DNA of 7,611 nt from a bacterium. Lineage in GTDB: Bacteria > Latescibacterota > UBA2968. Under the pieces are notes generated by a model, which saw only the letters and a program-made list of their open reading frames with translations, did not search any database and had not been told where the DNA came from. Within the stretch, counting starts at the first letter, position 1. The number at the start of each line of letters is the position of its first letter. Made by a program: the position numbers and the translations under genes. Shown one piece after another: positions 1 to 5,510 of this stretch. The stretch spans positions 1 through 7,611 of the forward strand of contig JAPUJS010000128.1 in assembly GCA_027296045.1 (NCBI GenBank). Reading direction: 5' to 3'.

Positions 1-140
1 CCAGGTGCCACCCCAATCCCCTGCAACCGCTCTTCCACCTGTTTGCCGGTCAGCCCAGCATCTATAAGTATTTGCGTGGCACCCTCTTGAACAAAAATCG
101 AATTCCCCGCACTCCCGCTTGCCAACAAAGAAACGTTCAT
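1..140 (-). CDS. WalJ/YycJ-type metallo-beta-lactamase-fold hydrolase, N-terminal part only
   Basis: The first 46 codons of a gene that runs off the left edge. The visible protein begins MNVSLLASGSAGNS and continues with ILIDAGLTGKQVEERL. SGS-x-GN-(S/A) followed by a strand and LIDAGLS-x-K-x-(I/V)-xxRL is the characteristic start of the WalJ/YycJ family, cytoplasmic metallo-beta-lactamase-fold proteins related to nucleases. The metal-binding HxHxDH motif would lie outside the window, so catalytic competence cannot be judged. The ATG at 138-140 is preceded by a purine-rich GAGGAGAGGG, a good ribosome binding site, and the family normally starts within a few residues of this strand, so the start is secure. 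It lies 118 bp downstream of the MEMO-family gene on the same strand. No convincing promoter or terminator was found in that gap, so it may be co-transcribed. The family assignment is fairly sure; the substrate is unknown. Confidence 0.82.
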   Translation of the reverse strand, partial: MNVSLLASGSAGNSIFVQEGATQILIDAGLTGKQVEERLQGIGVAP

Positions 141-258
141 CCCTCTCCTCTCCCCACCGCCAGAATACGCAAAATAAAAAAACAGGCACCGGAAGGAGAG
201 ACAACACCCGGATCCTGGATCTCGAATTCGACACCTCTGGAGGCAGTATTGGGGAAGG

Positions 259-1482
259 TTAATAAAATACCATACTTGCAAACGACACCATCGACTGAGA
301 CTCCAGATCGACGGCCTGATCATATTTCAACAATTCACCACGTTCGGCATCCATGACCTGCAACATCGTATAAATAGAAGACGTACCACAAACCCGAGTC
401 CGGTCGCATTCTCGAATCACCACATCAAAAAACCCTTCGGCATCCACCGCCTCAGACGCATCCAAAAGTTCTCGGTCCGAACGTTCCACCCCTTGAACAA
501 AGTCATCCGTCAGGGCTTCTGTATCTCCAAATCGACCGCCCACATGACTGAAGTCCACCCCCGCAATAAAACAAACCCGCTTTCCCGAGTCGGAAAGCGC
601 CTGCTTGAGACCGTCCACAAACTCGGACACCACCGACGACGACATTGGAGAGTGCTTCCCCTGCACCATTTCGTGAAAAGAACCACACAAAACAGGGACA
701 AACGGAATCTCCCGATCGGGATACAGATACTTCAAAAACACCGTCTGAAATTCAATCGAATGCTCTTCCCGGTGGGCAAATTCATCTTCAAACAAATCCT
801 GGGAAGTATGGGCGACAATCCGGTCTATCACCTCCCCGTCTGCCTTCAATAGTCCAAACGGCGTTTCAAAATCCTTCCGGCTCAACACAAATAGCCGTTC
901 TGCAGAATGCCCCGTGCCAAACACCACAAACAAATCGGGCGGAGGCGATTCGGCCAATGCCTTATAGGCCCAGGCAAAGCAGGGTCCTCCCCGCGCGAAA
1001 TCAATATGGGGTGCAATCAATGCCTTCACCGGAGAGGCCCCCGGCACGCCGGGCTTACCCGGTCCTTCTGGCGGATCGAAAAACCCATCTATCTTTACTC
1101 GCAACGCCACCTCATCCGGTGGATAGGACTGTCCGGCGTGTGCGGCGGGCCGAATGGGCGAAGCCCGAAAATCGGCCTCCCTTTGCATCCGCAGGTCTCG
1201 AGAGCGGACATTGTCCAGCAAGCAAACTTCATCCAGTTGTCCGATCAAATCTTCAACCTGTTTTTCTGCAATTTGAGTCCCGCCAAATTGCCTGGCAAAC
1301 CCTTCCACCAGATCGCCGACCGAGCGTTGGCCGTCCATCAATGTGAGCAAAAAATACACATGGTGGGGCACGGATAGAGACTGTTCCGTCAACCCTTCCG
1401 GATCTCGAAGATAGATCAGATTTTGTCCATTCGCTTCCACAGGAAACGCATCGACATACCGCATAAGAGGCCGCTCGTTCAT
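259..1482 (-). CDS. MEMO1-family protein (AmmeMemoRadiSam system protein B) with extra N-terminal PqqD/winged-helix-like domain
   Basis: A 407-residue protein. Residues about 35-95 form a small helical domain around HHVYFLLTLMDGQRSVGDL and ending in LLDN, resembling the PqqD-like/winged-helix domains that bind peptides or partners. Residues about 113-407 are the MEMO fold, at about 290 residues close to a whole MEMO protein. The equivalents of the human MEMO1 metal-site and nearby residues are all present: His159 (APHID), His192 (TGHS), Asp310 and His313 (DFSH) and Cys365 (VCGT), plus AAHAGQSYPP and EEHSIEFQ. MEMO proteins bind iron or copper and are structurally related to extradiol dioxygenases. 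In prokaryotes they often neighbour an AMMECR1 protein and a radical SAM protein, but neither is visible here. The biochemical role is unknown. The frame is open upstream to a GTG at 1507-1509, but the ATG at 1480-1482 is preferred because AGAAAGGG lies just upstream. A strong promoter lies 68-96 bp upstream. The family is sure; the function is not. Confidence 0.9.
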   Translation of the reverse strand: MNERPLMRYVDAFPVEANGQNLIYLRDPEGLTEQSLSVPHHVYFLLTLMDGQRSVGDLVEGFARQFGGTQIAEKQVEDLIGQLDEVCLLDNVRSRDLRMQREADFRASPIRPAAHAGQSYPPDEVALRVKIDGFFDPPEGPGKPGVPGASPVKALIAPHIDFARGGPCFAWAYKALAESPPPDLFVVFGTGHSAERLFVLSRKDFETPFGLLKADGEVIDRIVAHTSQDLFEDEFAHREEHSIEFQTVFLKYLYPDREIPFVPVLCGSFHEMVQGKHSPMSSSVVSEFVDGLKQALSDSGKRVCFIAGVDFSHVGGRFGDTEALTDDFVQGVERSDRELLDASEAVDAEGFFDVVIRECDRTRVCGTSSIYTMLQVMDAERGELLKYDQAVDLESQSMVSFASMVFY

Positions 1483-1549
1483 ATACCCTTTCTTACACCC
1501 AAAACCCACGCAAGTTCAGGCCAAGCCTCGGTCTAAAAGTGTCCATCCG

Positions 1550-1578
1550 ACTATAGACCTTCAAAAATTGAAAGTCAA
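1550..1578 (-). promoter_or_regulatory. sigma70-type promoter for the MEMO-family gene
   Basis: Read on the minus strand, a -35 box TTGACT (1573-1578) and a -10 box TATAGT (1550-1555) are separated by exactly 17 bp. Each box matches the consensus at five of six positions. Transcription would start near 1543 and give a leader of about 60 nt before the ATG at 1482. It lies in the 102-bp gap after the lnt-tatC stop codon, so memo can be transcribed independently of the upstream gene. This is sequence evidence only. Confidence 0.7.
1556..1576. promoter_or_regulatory. Inverted repeat in the memo promoter spacer, candidate operator
   Basis: A 21-bp dyad with 9-bp arms, one mismatched pair (1559/1573) and a 3-base centre (AAA, 1565-1567). 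Its core is TTCAAAAATTGAA (1560-1572). It starts next to the -10 box and runs into the -35 box, a position where a bound dimeric regulator would block RNA polymerase. The arms could instead form a weak, AT-rich hairpin after the lnt-tatC stop codon. There is no T-run after it on the minus strand, so a terminator is less likely. The cognate protein is unknown. Confidence 0.5.
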
Positions 1579-1584
1579 GCATTT

Positions 1585-3870
1585 TCATGAAGGATTCACA
1601 ATGCGGGCAACCCAGATGCTGATCTCGTAAAGCACCACCAGCGGCAGGGCCATCAACAATTGCGAAATCGGATCGGGAGGTGTCAAAATAGCCGCCAGTA
1701 CAAACCCGATCACAATGGCATAGCGCCTGCCCGCCTTCATTCGATCGGCAGTTACCAAACCCACCTTGGCCAGGAAAAACGTAATAACCGGAAGCTCAAA
1801 CACCAACCCGAAGGCCACCAGAAGCCGCAGCACAAACGAAATGTAGAACCCAATATCAAACTGAGCTTGAACCCCGGTATCGGCTGTGAGCCCCACAAAA
1901 AAGGTCATCGCAAGCGGGATCACAACCCCGTAGGCCAGAATGGCGCCGACAACAAAACAGACCGACGACGAAACAATCACAAAGGTCACAAACTTCCGCT
2001 CATTGGCAAACAGTCCGGGGGCGACAAATTGCCACAATTGAAAAATCAACAATGGCAACGCCAGAATGGCGCCACCAACCAGGGCAATTTCCAGCTTCAC
2101 GATAAACATCCCCATCGGCTTCAACACCTGCAACAACGGAGGATGCTCCATCTGCCGGACCGGACGGGTGAGCACACTCAAAATCTCATTGGAAAAAAAC
2201 CCACAAAAGATCGCCCCGACCACCACAGCGCCCAAAGCCTTCAAAATATGCCATCGAAATTCCTCCAGATGTTCCAAAAACGGCATCGGCTTCCCATCGG
2301 CAACCATCCCTTCCTCCGCTTCCTCCAGTGCCTCCGTATCTTGCCCTATAGCCCCTTTGGTCGGAACCGGCTCGCTCGGCGTTCGAATCCAGCCCACCAC
2401 CATTGCCATCAGGGCAAGCACCGCACACCCCTGGGCAAATAAATCGCCAAATCGTGCGTAAAACGTCATGCTCTTACGGGGTGTCACCATCCCCTTCAGC
2501 ACCGCCGAATGGAAGAGCCCCGACACCTGAGATTGCCGCCCATACGCATCAATAAACATCGAGATCCCCGTATTGGCAGCCCGAACCACATCCCGACGAG
2601 TCTCAACCGCCCGTAAAACTGCGATCTCCGCATGTTGATACGGCCCCGAAGTTCGCCCAAACCAGCCATCGTTGGTAATCACCACCAGCGCTTCCGCCCC
2701 ATTCAAGACCAGTTCTCTGGCCACCCAGGGAAAGACAGAATCAAAGCAAATCAACCCGCCAAATTTCAACTCCGGCGTCTCAAAAACCGTATACACCTCG
2801 CCCGAATCGAAATTGCCGCTCTGGTAGCCCCCACCACTCCACTTGATCTCTCTCAGAAAAGCAAGCACCTTGGGAAACGGCGCCCGCTCGCCAAAAGGGA
2901 CCAACTTGACCTTATCGTAATAAGGCAACTCGGATTTCCCGGGTGAAAACAGAAAAGACGAGTTGTAAAATTTCTCAACCGATCCCTCCTCCAGCCGATT
3001 CGCCCCGGTATACAGATAAATCCCCAGCGAATCCACCAATCCCTGAACCCGGCTTTGATAGGATTGATGATATAGACTCGTAAAATAGGCAGGGACCGAA
3101 GCCTCCGGCCAGATCACCAGCCCGACATCCTGGGCGGCCTGGAGCGTCAACGACTTCAAAATTCCAAAATTATAATCAAATCCCCGGTTCGACTTTACCT
3201 CCGGATTGATATTCGGCTGCACAATACCCACCGGCACGGTCCCTTGCCCCGGACCATTCGACAAAACCCAATACCCGTGGGAAGCCGGCCCAACAAACAA
3301 GAGCACCAGCACCGCCACAGCCTTTCTCCGAGACTTCGGAAACCGCAGCAGTGTCAGCACTGTCAAATTGACCAGCAAAATCCAGCACGATATCCCGTGC
3401 ATACCCGTCACTTCTACATATTGAATCAGGGCCAAATAGCGGGTCTGGGAATAAGCCAGCGCCATCCACGGAAACCCCATATCGCCCAGGGTGAGAAAAT
3501 ATTCAAATCCCACCCATAAAAAAGGGGCGCTCCACAACCCAAACGTCCCAAGTCGACGCATGGCAATGCTGAGCACCCAGACCAGAAGCCCCTGAATCAG
3601 CGATAAATAAAAAATGGCCCCGGCCGTGCCGGGCGGCGTAATCCAGGCAATCCAGTAAACCGTTGACCCATAAAATATCACACCGTTCAAAAACCCCGCC
3701 CCAAAAGCCGCTCGCCCCTGCAAACGCTCCGCCGAAAGCAGCAGTGGAATCAACCCCACATAGGCCAGAAACCCCAGTGGCAGAGGCGGAAATGCCGCCG
3801 CCAGGAGCAAACCTGAAACAACCGGGTAGACCAGCACAGGCAACCAGCTTTTGTCCCCTGCATCTGCCAT
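1585..3870 (-). CDS. Lnt-TatC fusion: apolipoprotein N-acyltransferase joined to Tat translocase subunit TatC
   Basis: A 761-residue inner-membrane protein. Residues 1-497 form a complete Lnt, close in length to E. coli Lnt (512): about seven hydrophobic segments (roughly 12-29, 33-47, 55-77, 83-103, 107-127, 155-175, 182-200), a nitrilase-like periplasmic domain (about 211-460), and a last membrane segment (about 472-495). The triad equivalents are Glu256 (WPEAS), Lys320 and Cys375, with PFGE ending at Glu328. Cys375 sits in CFD where E. coli has CYE. Residues 498-528 are an acidic linker. Residues 529-761 form a complete six-helix TatC with equivalents of E. coli Glu15 (Glu537), Arg17 (Arg539), Pro48 (Pro570), Phe94 (Phe615), Glu103 (Glu624) and Glu170 (Glu692), and the LTPPD-x-(I/F)-SQ motif. 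Lnt adds the third acyl chain to lipoproteins; TatC recognises twin-arginine signal peptides. The ATG at 3868-3870 has AAGGA five bases upstream and a strong promoter. Both domain assignments are secure; whether the chain stays fused in the cell is unknown. Confidence 0.94.
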   Translation of the reverse strand: MADAGDKSWLPVLVYPVVSGLLLAAAFPPLPLGFLAYVGLIPLLLSAERLQGRAAFGAGFLNGVIFYGSTVYWIAWITPPGTAGAIFYLSLIQGLLVWVLSIAMRRLGTFGLWSAPFLWVGFEYFLTLGDMGFPWMALAYSQTRYLALIQYVEVTGMHGISCWILLVNLTVLTLLRFPKSRRKAVAVLVLLFVGPASHGYWVLSNGPGQGTVPVGIVQPNINPEVKSNRGFDYNFGILKSLTLQAAQDVGLVIWPEASVPAYFTSLYHQSYQSRVQGLVDSLGIYLYTGANRLEEGSVEKFYNSSFLFSPGKSELPYYDKVKLVPFGERAPFPKVLAFLREIKWSGGGYQSGNFDSGEVYTVFETPELKFGGLICFDSVFPWVARELVLNGAEALVVITNDGWFGRTSGPYQHAEIAVLRAVETRRDVVRAANTGISMFIDAYGRQSQVSGLFHSAVLKGMVTPRKSMTFYARFGDLFAQGCAVLALMAMVVGWIRTPSEPVPTKGAIGQDTEALEEAEEGMVADGKPMPFLEHLEEFRWHILKALGAVVVGAIFCGFFSNEILSVLTRPVRQMEHPPLLQVLKPMGMFIVKLEIALVGGAILALPLLIFQLWQFVAPGLFANERKFVTFVIVSSSVCFVVGAILAYGVVIPLAMTFFVGLTADTGVQAQFDIGFYISFVLRLLVAFGLVFELPVITFFLAKVGLVTADRMKAGRRYAIVIGFVLAAILTPPDPISQLLMALPLVVLYEISIWVARIVNPS
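2305..2326 (-). promoter_or_regulatory. Internal Shine-Dalgarno and ATG in the Lnt-TatC linker (possible separate TatC start)
   Basis: On the minus strand a perfect GGAGG (2313-2317) stands five bases before an in-frame ATG (2305-2307, codon 522 of the fusion). A second GGAGG lies at 2322-2326. Initiation here would give a 240-residue TatC, a usual length for the family, with its first helix correctly placed. The Glu-rich linker codons (GAG, GAA) would produce GGAGG-like runs by chance, so this is suggestive only. Confidence 0.4.
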
Positions 3871-3875
3871 AGAAT

Positions 3876-3880
3876 TCCTT
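3876..3880 (-). promoter_or_regulatory. Ribosome binding site for the lnt-tatC frame
   Basis: AAGGA on the minus strand, five bases before the ATG at 3868-3870. It supports that ATG as the start, which places only a short cytoplasmic segment (MADAGDKSW) before the first membrane helix, as expected for Lnt. Confidence 0.6.
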
Positions 3881-3913
3881 CCGGGCCTGAAACCACGATT
3901 TGCGAGCAGGTCA

Positions 3914-3942
3914 AATATAACCGAGCACTATTTCTTTGTCAA
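3914..3942 (-). promoter_or_regulatory. sigma70-type promoter for lnt-tatC
   Basis: Minus strand: -35 TTGACA (3937-3942, perfect consensus), a 17-bp spacer, and -10 TATATT (3914-3919, five of six). The predicted start near 3907 gives a leader of about 37 nt before the lnt ATG. It is the best promoter match in the window and indicates strong constitutive potential. No clear operator overlaps it. Confidence 0.8.
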
Positions 3943-4041
3943 TTATAGGGTTGTGTTTATGAGGCAGTTATCCCAATTTATGTACGCAGCCAATCCCCGG
4001 ACGTAGATTTTCCTTGCAAGAATAAAACATCGGATGCTACG

Positions 4042-4053
4042 TTTATGTATAAA
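4042..4053. promoter_or_regulatory. Small palindrome resembling a BioR-type biotin operator
   Basis: TTTATGTATAAA has perfect 5-bp arms around GT. Its core TTAT-NN-ATAA fits nine of the ten positions of the BioR consensus TTATMKATAA, known mainly from alphaproteobacterial biotin genes. It lies one base before the GAGGAG ribosome binding site and upstream of bioF, where a biotin regulator would make sense. A 12-bp AT-rich palindrome can arise by chance, and no bioR gene is in view. Confidence 0.25.
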
Positions 4054-4064
4054 TGAGGAGATCG

Positions 4065-4130
4065 ATGACCCCGGAAGATTCCGAACTCATTCCTCTCCGC
4101 TATCGCCGCACCGGTAAACTGGCCTCCTAA
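4065..4130 (+). CDS. Possible 21-residue leader peptide in frame with bioF
   Basis: ATG at 4065-4067 with a strong GAGGAG (4055-4060) four bases upstream, 21 codons (start MTPEDSELIPL, end RRTGKLAS), then two consecutive in-frame stops, TAA TAA (4128-4133). It is in the same frame as bioF and ends 63 bases before the preferred bioF ATG and 6 bases before an alternative one at 4137. It has the best ribosome binding site on the rightward side, while bioF itself has a poor one. It may be a leader coupled to bioF, or the remnant of an older bioF start cut off by inserted repeat sequence. I do not recognise the peptide, and it may not be expressed. Confidence 0.35.
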   Translation: MTPEDSELIPLRYRRTGKLAS

Positions 4131-4162
4131 TAAAACATGCCGGATTCCGAATTCTTCTACTC

Positions 4163-4190
4163 GGAACCCGGAACTTGGAACCCGGAACGC
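4163..4190 (+). repeat. Four-copy heptad repeat (GGAACNN) before bioF
   Basis: Four adjacent 7-bp units: GGAACCC, GGAACTT, GGAACCC, GGAACGC. If translated from the upstream ATG at 4137 they would give low-complexity EPGTWNPERF, unlike any BioF N-terminus. This is one reason to place the bioF start after the repeat. Confidence 0.65.
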
Positions 4191-4193
4191 TTT

Positions 4194-5357
4194 ATGCTCC
4201 CTCCGCTTCACCAGGAACTCGAAGACCTCAAATCTCAGGGCCTCTATCGCACCACCCGGCTGGTAAAAGGCCCCCAAGATCGGCACGTGCAGATCGACGG
4301 CCGCGACTTTCTTCTCTTTTGCTCCAATAACTACCTGGGCCTGGCCAATCACCCCGCCCTCAAAAAAGACGCCCAAAATGCCCTGCGCACCTACGGATGC
4401 AGCACCGTCGCATCTGCGCTCATCTCCGGTTACATGGCCCCTCACGAGGCCCTCGAAACCCGCCTGGCCGAATTCCTCGGCACCGAAGCGGCCCTCACCT
4501 TTCCCACCGGCTACATGGCCAACCTGGGTGCGGTCACCGCCCTGGTCGGCCCGGAAGATATCGTCTTCAGCGATACCCTCAACCATCGCAGCATCATCGA
4601 CGCCTGCCGCCTTTCCCGGGCAACGGTCGCCATTTACCCCCACAAAGACACCGACCACCTGAACACCCTGCTCCAGTCCAAAAGAGAATACCGCCGTCGC
4701 CTCATCGTAACCGACGGCATCTTCTCCATGGACGGAGACCTCGCGCCCCTGCCCGAACTGGTCGACCTGGCCCAAAAACACGGGGCTATTTTGATGGTCG
4801 ATGACGCCCACGGCACCGGCGTTTTGGGCCCCACTGGACGAGGAACGCCCGAACACTTTGGCCTCACGAAAGGCATCGACGTGCTCATGACCGCCGGCAG
4901 CAAAGCCCTGGGCACTTTTGGGGGCTTTATCGCCGGGACCAACGATCTGATCGACCTCTTGCGAAACCGTGCCGCCCCATTCATCTACACCACGGCACTG
5001 CCCCCGGATGCGTGCGCAGCCACCTGCACCGCCCTCGACCTGGTCGACACAACCCCCGACATTCGCAACGCACTTTGGAAAAACATCCACACCCTTCGCC
5101 AGGGATTGGAAGCCCTGGAATACGACCTCATGGAATCCCAAACCCAGATCATCCCCATCCTCATCGGCGACCCCGACCGCACCATGGCCATCTCCGCCTT
5201 CCTGTATGACCGGGGGATCTACCTCTCTGGCATCCGTCCGCCTACGGTTCCGGAGGGTCAAAGCCGACTTCGCTTGACCCTGATGGCCAGTCATACGAAG
5301 GAAGATATTCAACAATTGCTGGAGGGTCTGGCAGAAGTGAGAAGAATCTACTTCTGA
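4194..5357 (+). CDS. bioF: 8-amino-7-oxononanoate synthase (BioF)
   Basis: A PLP-dependent alpha-oxoamine synthase that condenses L-alanine with pimeloyl-ACP or pimeloyl-CoA to 8-amino-7-oxononanoate, the first committed step of biotin ring assembly; cytoplasmic. With the ATG at 4194 the protein has 387 residues, about the usual length, and begins MLPPLHQELEDLKSQGLYR, a typical BioF start. Visible family features: SNNYLGL near residue 45, ISGY-x-x-x-HEALE near 80-90, His131 (LNHRS) that would stack on PLP, Asp203 and His206 (DDAHGTGVLG), Lys237 (GSKALG) as the Schiff-base lysine, and IRPPTVPEG-x-x-RLRLTL near the C-terminus, which favours BioF over glycine C-acetyltransferase or 5-aminolevulinate synthase. 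The frame is also open from an ATG at 4137, but that adds 19 repeat-encoded residues. The ribosome binding site is weak for either start. No other biotin gene is visible, so substrate specificity rests on motifs alone. Confidence 0.87.
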   Translation: MLPPLHQELEDLKSQGLYRTTRLVKGPQDRHVQIDGRDFLLFCSNNYLGLANHPALKKDAQNALRTYGCSTVASALISGYMAPHEALETRLAEFLGTEAALTFPTGYMANLGAVTALVGPEDIVFSDTLNHRSIIDACRLSRATVAIYPHKDTDHLNTLLQSKREYRRRLIVTDGIFSMDGDLAPLPELVDLAQKHGAILMVDDAHGTGVLGPTGRGTPEHFGLTKGIDVLMTAGSKALGTFGGFIAGTNDLIDLLRNRAAPFIYTTALPPDACAATCTALDLVDTTPDIRNALWKNIHTLRQGLEALEYDLMESQTQIIPILIGDPDRTMAISAFLYDRGIYLSGIRPPTVPEGQSRLRLTLMASHTKEDIQQLLEGLAEVRRIYF

Positions 5358-5365
5358 GGGTTGCT

Positions 5366-5496
5366 GGATCGCAGAGGGCCGCGGAACCGCCCTGCTCACC
5401 ACCCCAAATGCAGGATCACAGAGGGCCGCAGACAGAACCGCCCAGCACACAACCCTTCCGCGCAGAGGGCCCCAGAGCCACCCTGCTCACCACCCC
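5366..5496 (+). repeat. Three imperfect 44-47-bp repeats between bioF and the next gene
   Basis: Units begin near 5366, 5413 and 5461. Each carries CAGAGGGCC (at 5372, 5419 and 5463, thus 47 and 44 bp apart) and ends in a run like CTCACCACCCC or ACACAACCC. The first and third units share CCCTGCTCACCACCCC almost exactly. The repeats start 8 bp after the bioF stop and end just before the ribosome binding site of the next gene. They appear noncoding; the open frame through them gives an Arg/Pro-rich sequence of no recognisable type. Confidence 0.75.
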
Positions 5497-5510
5497 GAGG
5501 AACCACATCT

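Larger units (their letters stand above)
3871..4064. other. Divergent intergenic region between lnt-tatC and the bioF side
   Basis: An AT-richer 194-bp region between the diverging genes. It holds the lnt-tatC promoter and ribosome binding site on the minus strand, and a TTTAT-GT-ATAAA palindrome plus a GAGGAG ribosome binding site at its right end. For the rightward genes I found only a weak promoter candidate, TTGCAA (4014-4019) and TACGTT (4038-4043) with an 18-bp spacer, too poor to call. No RNA gene or riboswitch was recognised. Confidence 0.6.

Noticed and set aside
141..258. Short palindromes (GGATCC region, TCGAATTCGA at 222-231, CCTCTGGAGG at 234-243) and a T-run on the minus strand between the MEMO and WalJ-type genes.
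   Set aside because: The palindromes are not adjacent to the T-run and have little or no loop, so they do not make a convincing intrinsic terminator; no good promoter boxes for the WalJ-type gene were found.
645..1346. A 233-codon plus-strand frame opposite the MEMO-family gene.
   Set aside because: Pro/Arg/Gln-rich low-complexity translation antisense to conserved metal-site motifs; no ribosome binding site or domain.
1660..2442. A 260-codon plus-strand frame opposite the TatC half of the fusion.
   Set aside because: A His/Asn/Arg-rich translation typical of the reverse of membrane-protein codons; no supporting signal.
4137..4193. bioF start at the ATG at 4137.
   Set aside because: It has no Shine-Dalgarno and adds 19 residues encoded by heptad repeats; BioF proteins typically begin like the sequence starting at 4194. 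It cannot be fully excluded.
3978..5450. A 490-codon open frame on the minus strand opposite bioF.
   Set aside because: It is antisense to a clear bioF with all catalytic motifs. Its translation is Gly/Val-rich with no recognisable domain, and the openness follows from the codon bias of bioF.
5366..5496. CRISPR array.
   Set aside because: Only three diverged units, with repeat similarity spread over the whole unit and no conserved repeat separated by unique equal-length spacers; no cas genes nearby.
5361..5510. N-terminal extension of the secreted protein from the TTG at 5361.
   Set aside because: It would encode the repeat region as Arg/Pro-rich sequence ahead of an otherwise normal signal peptide; the TTG at 5511 has a proper ribosome binding site.
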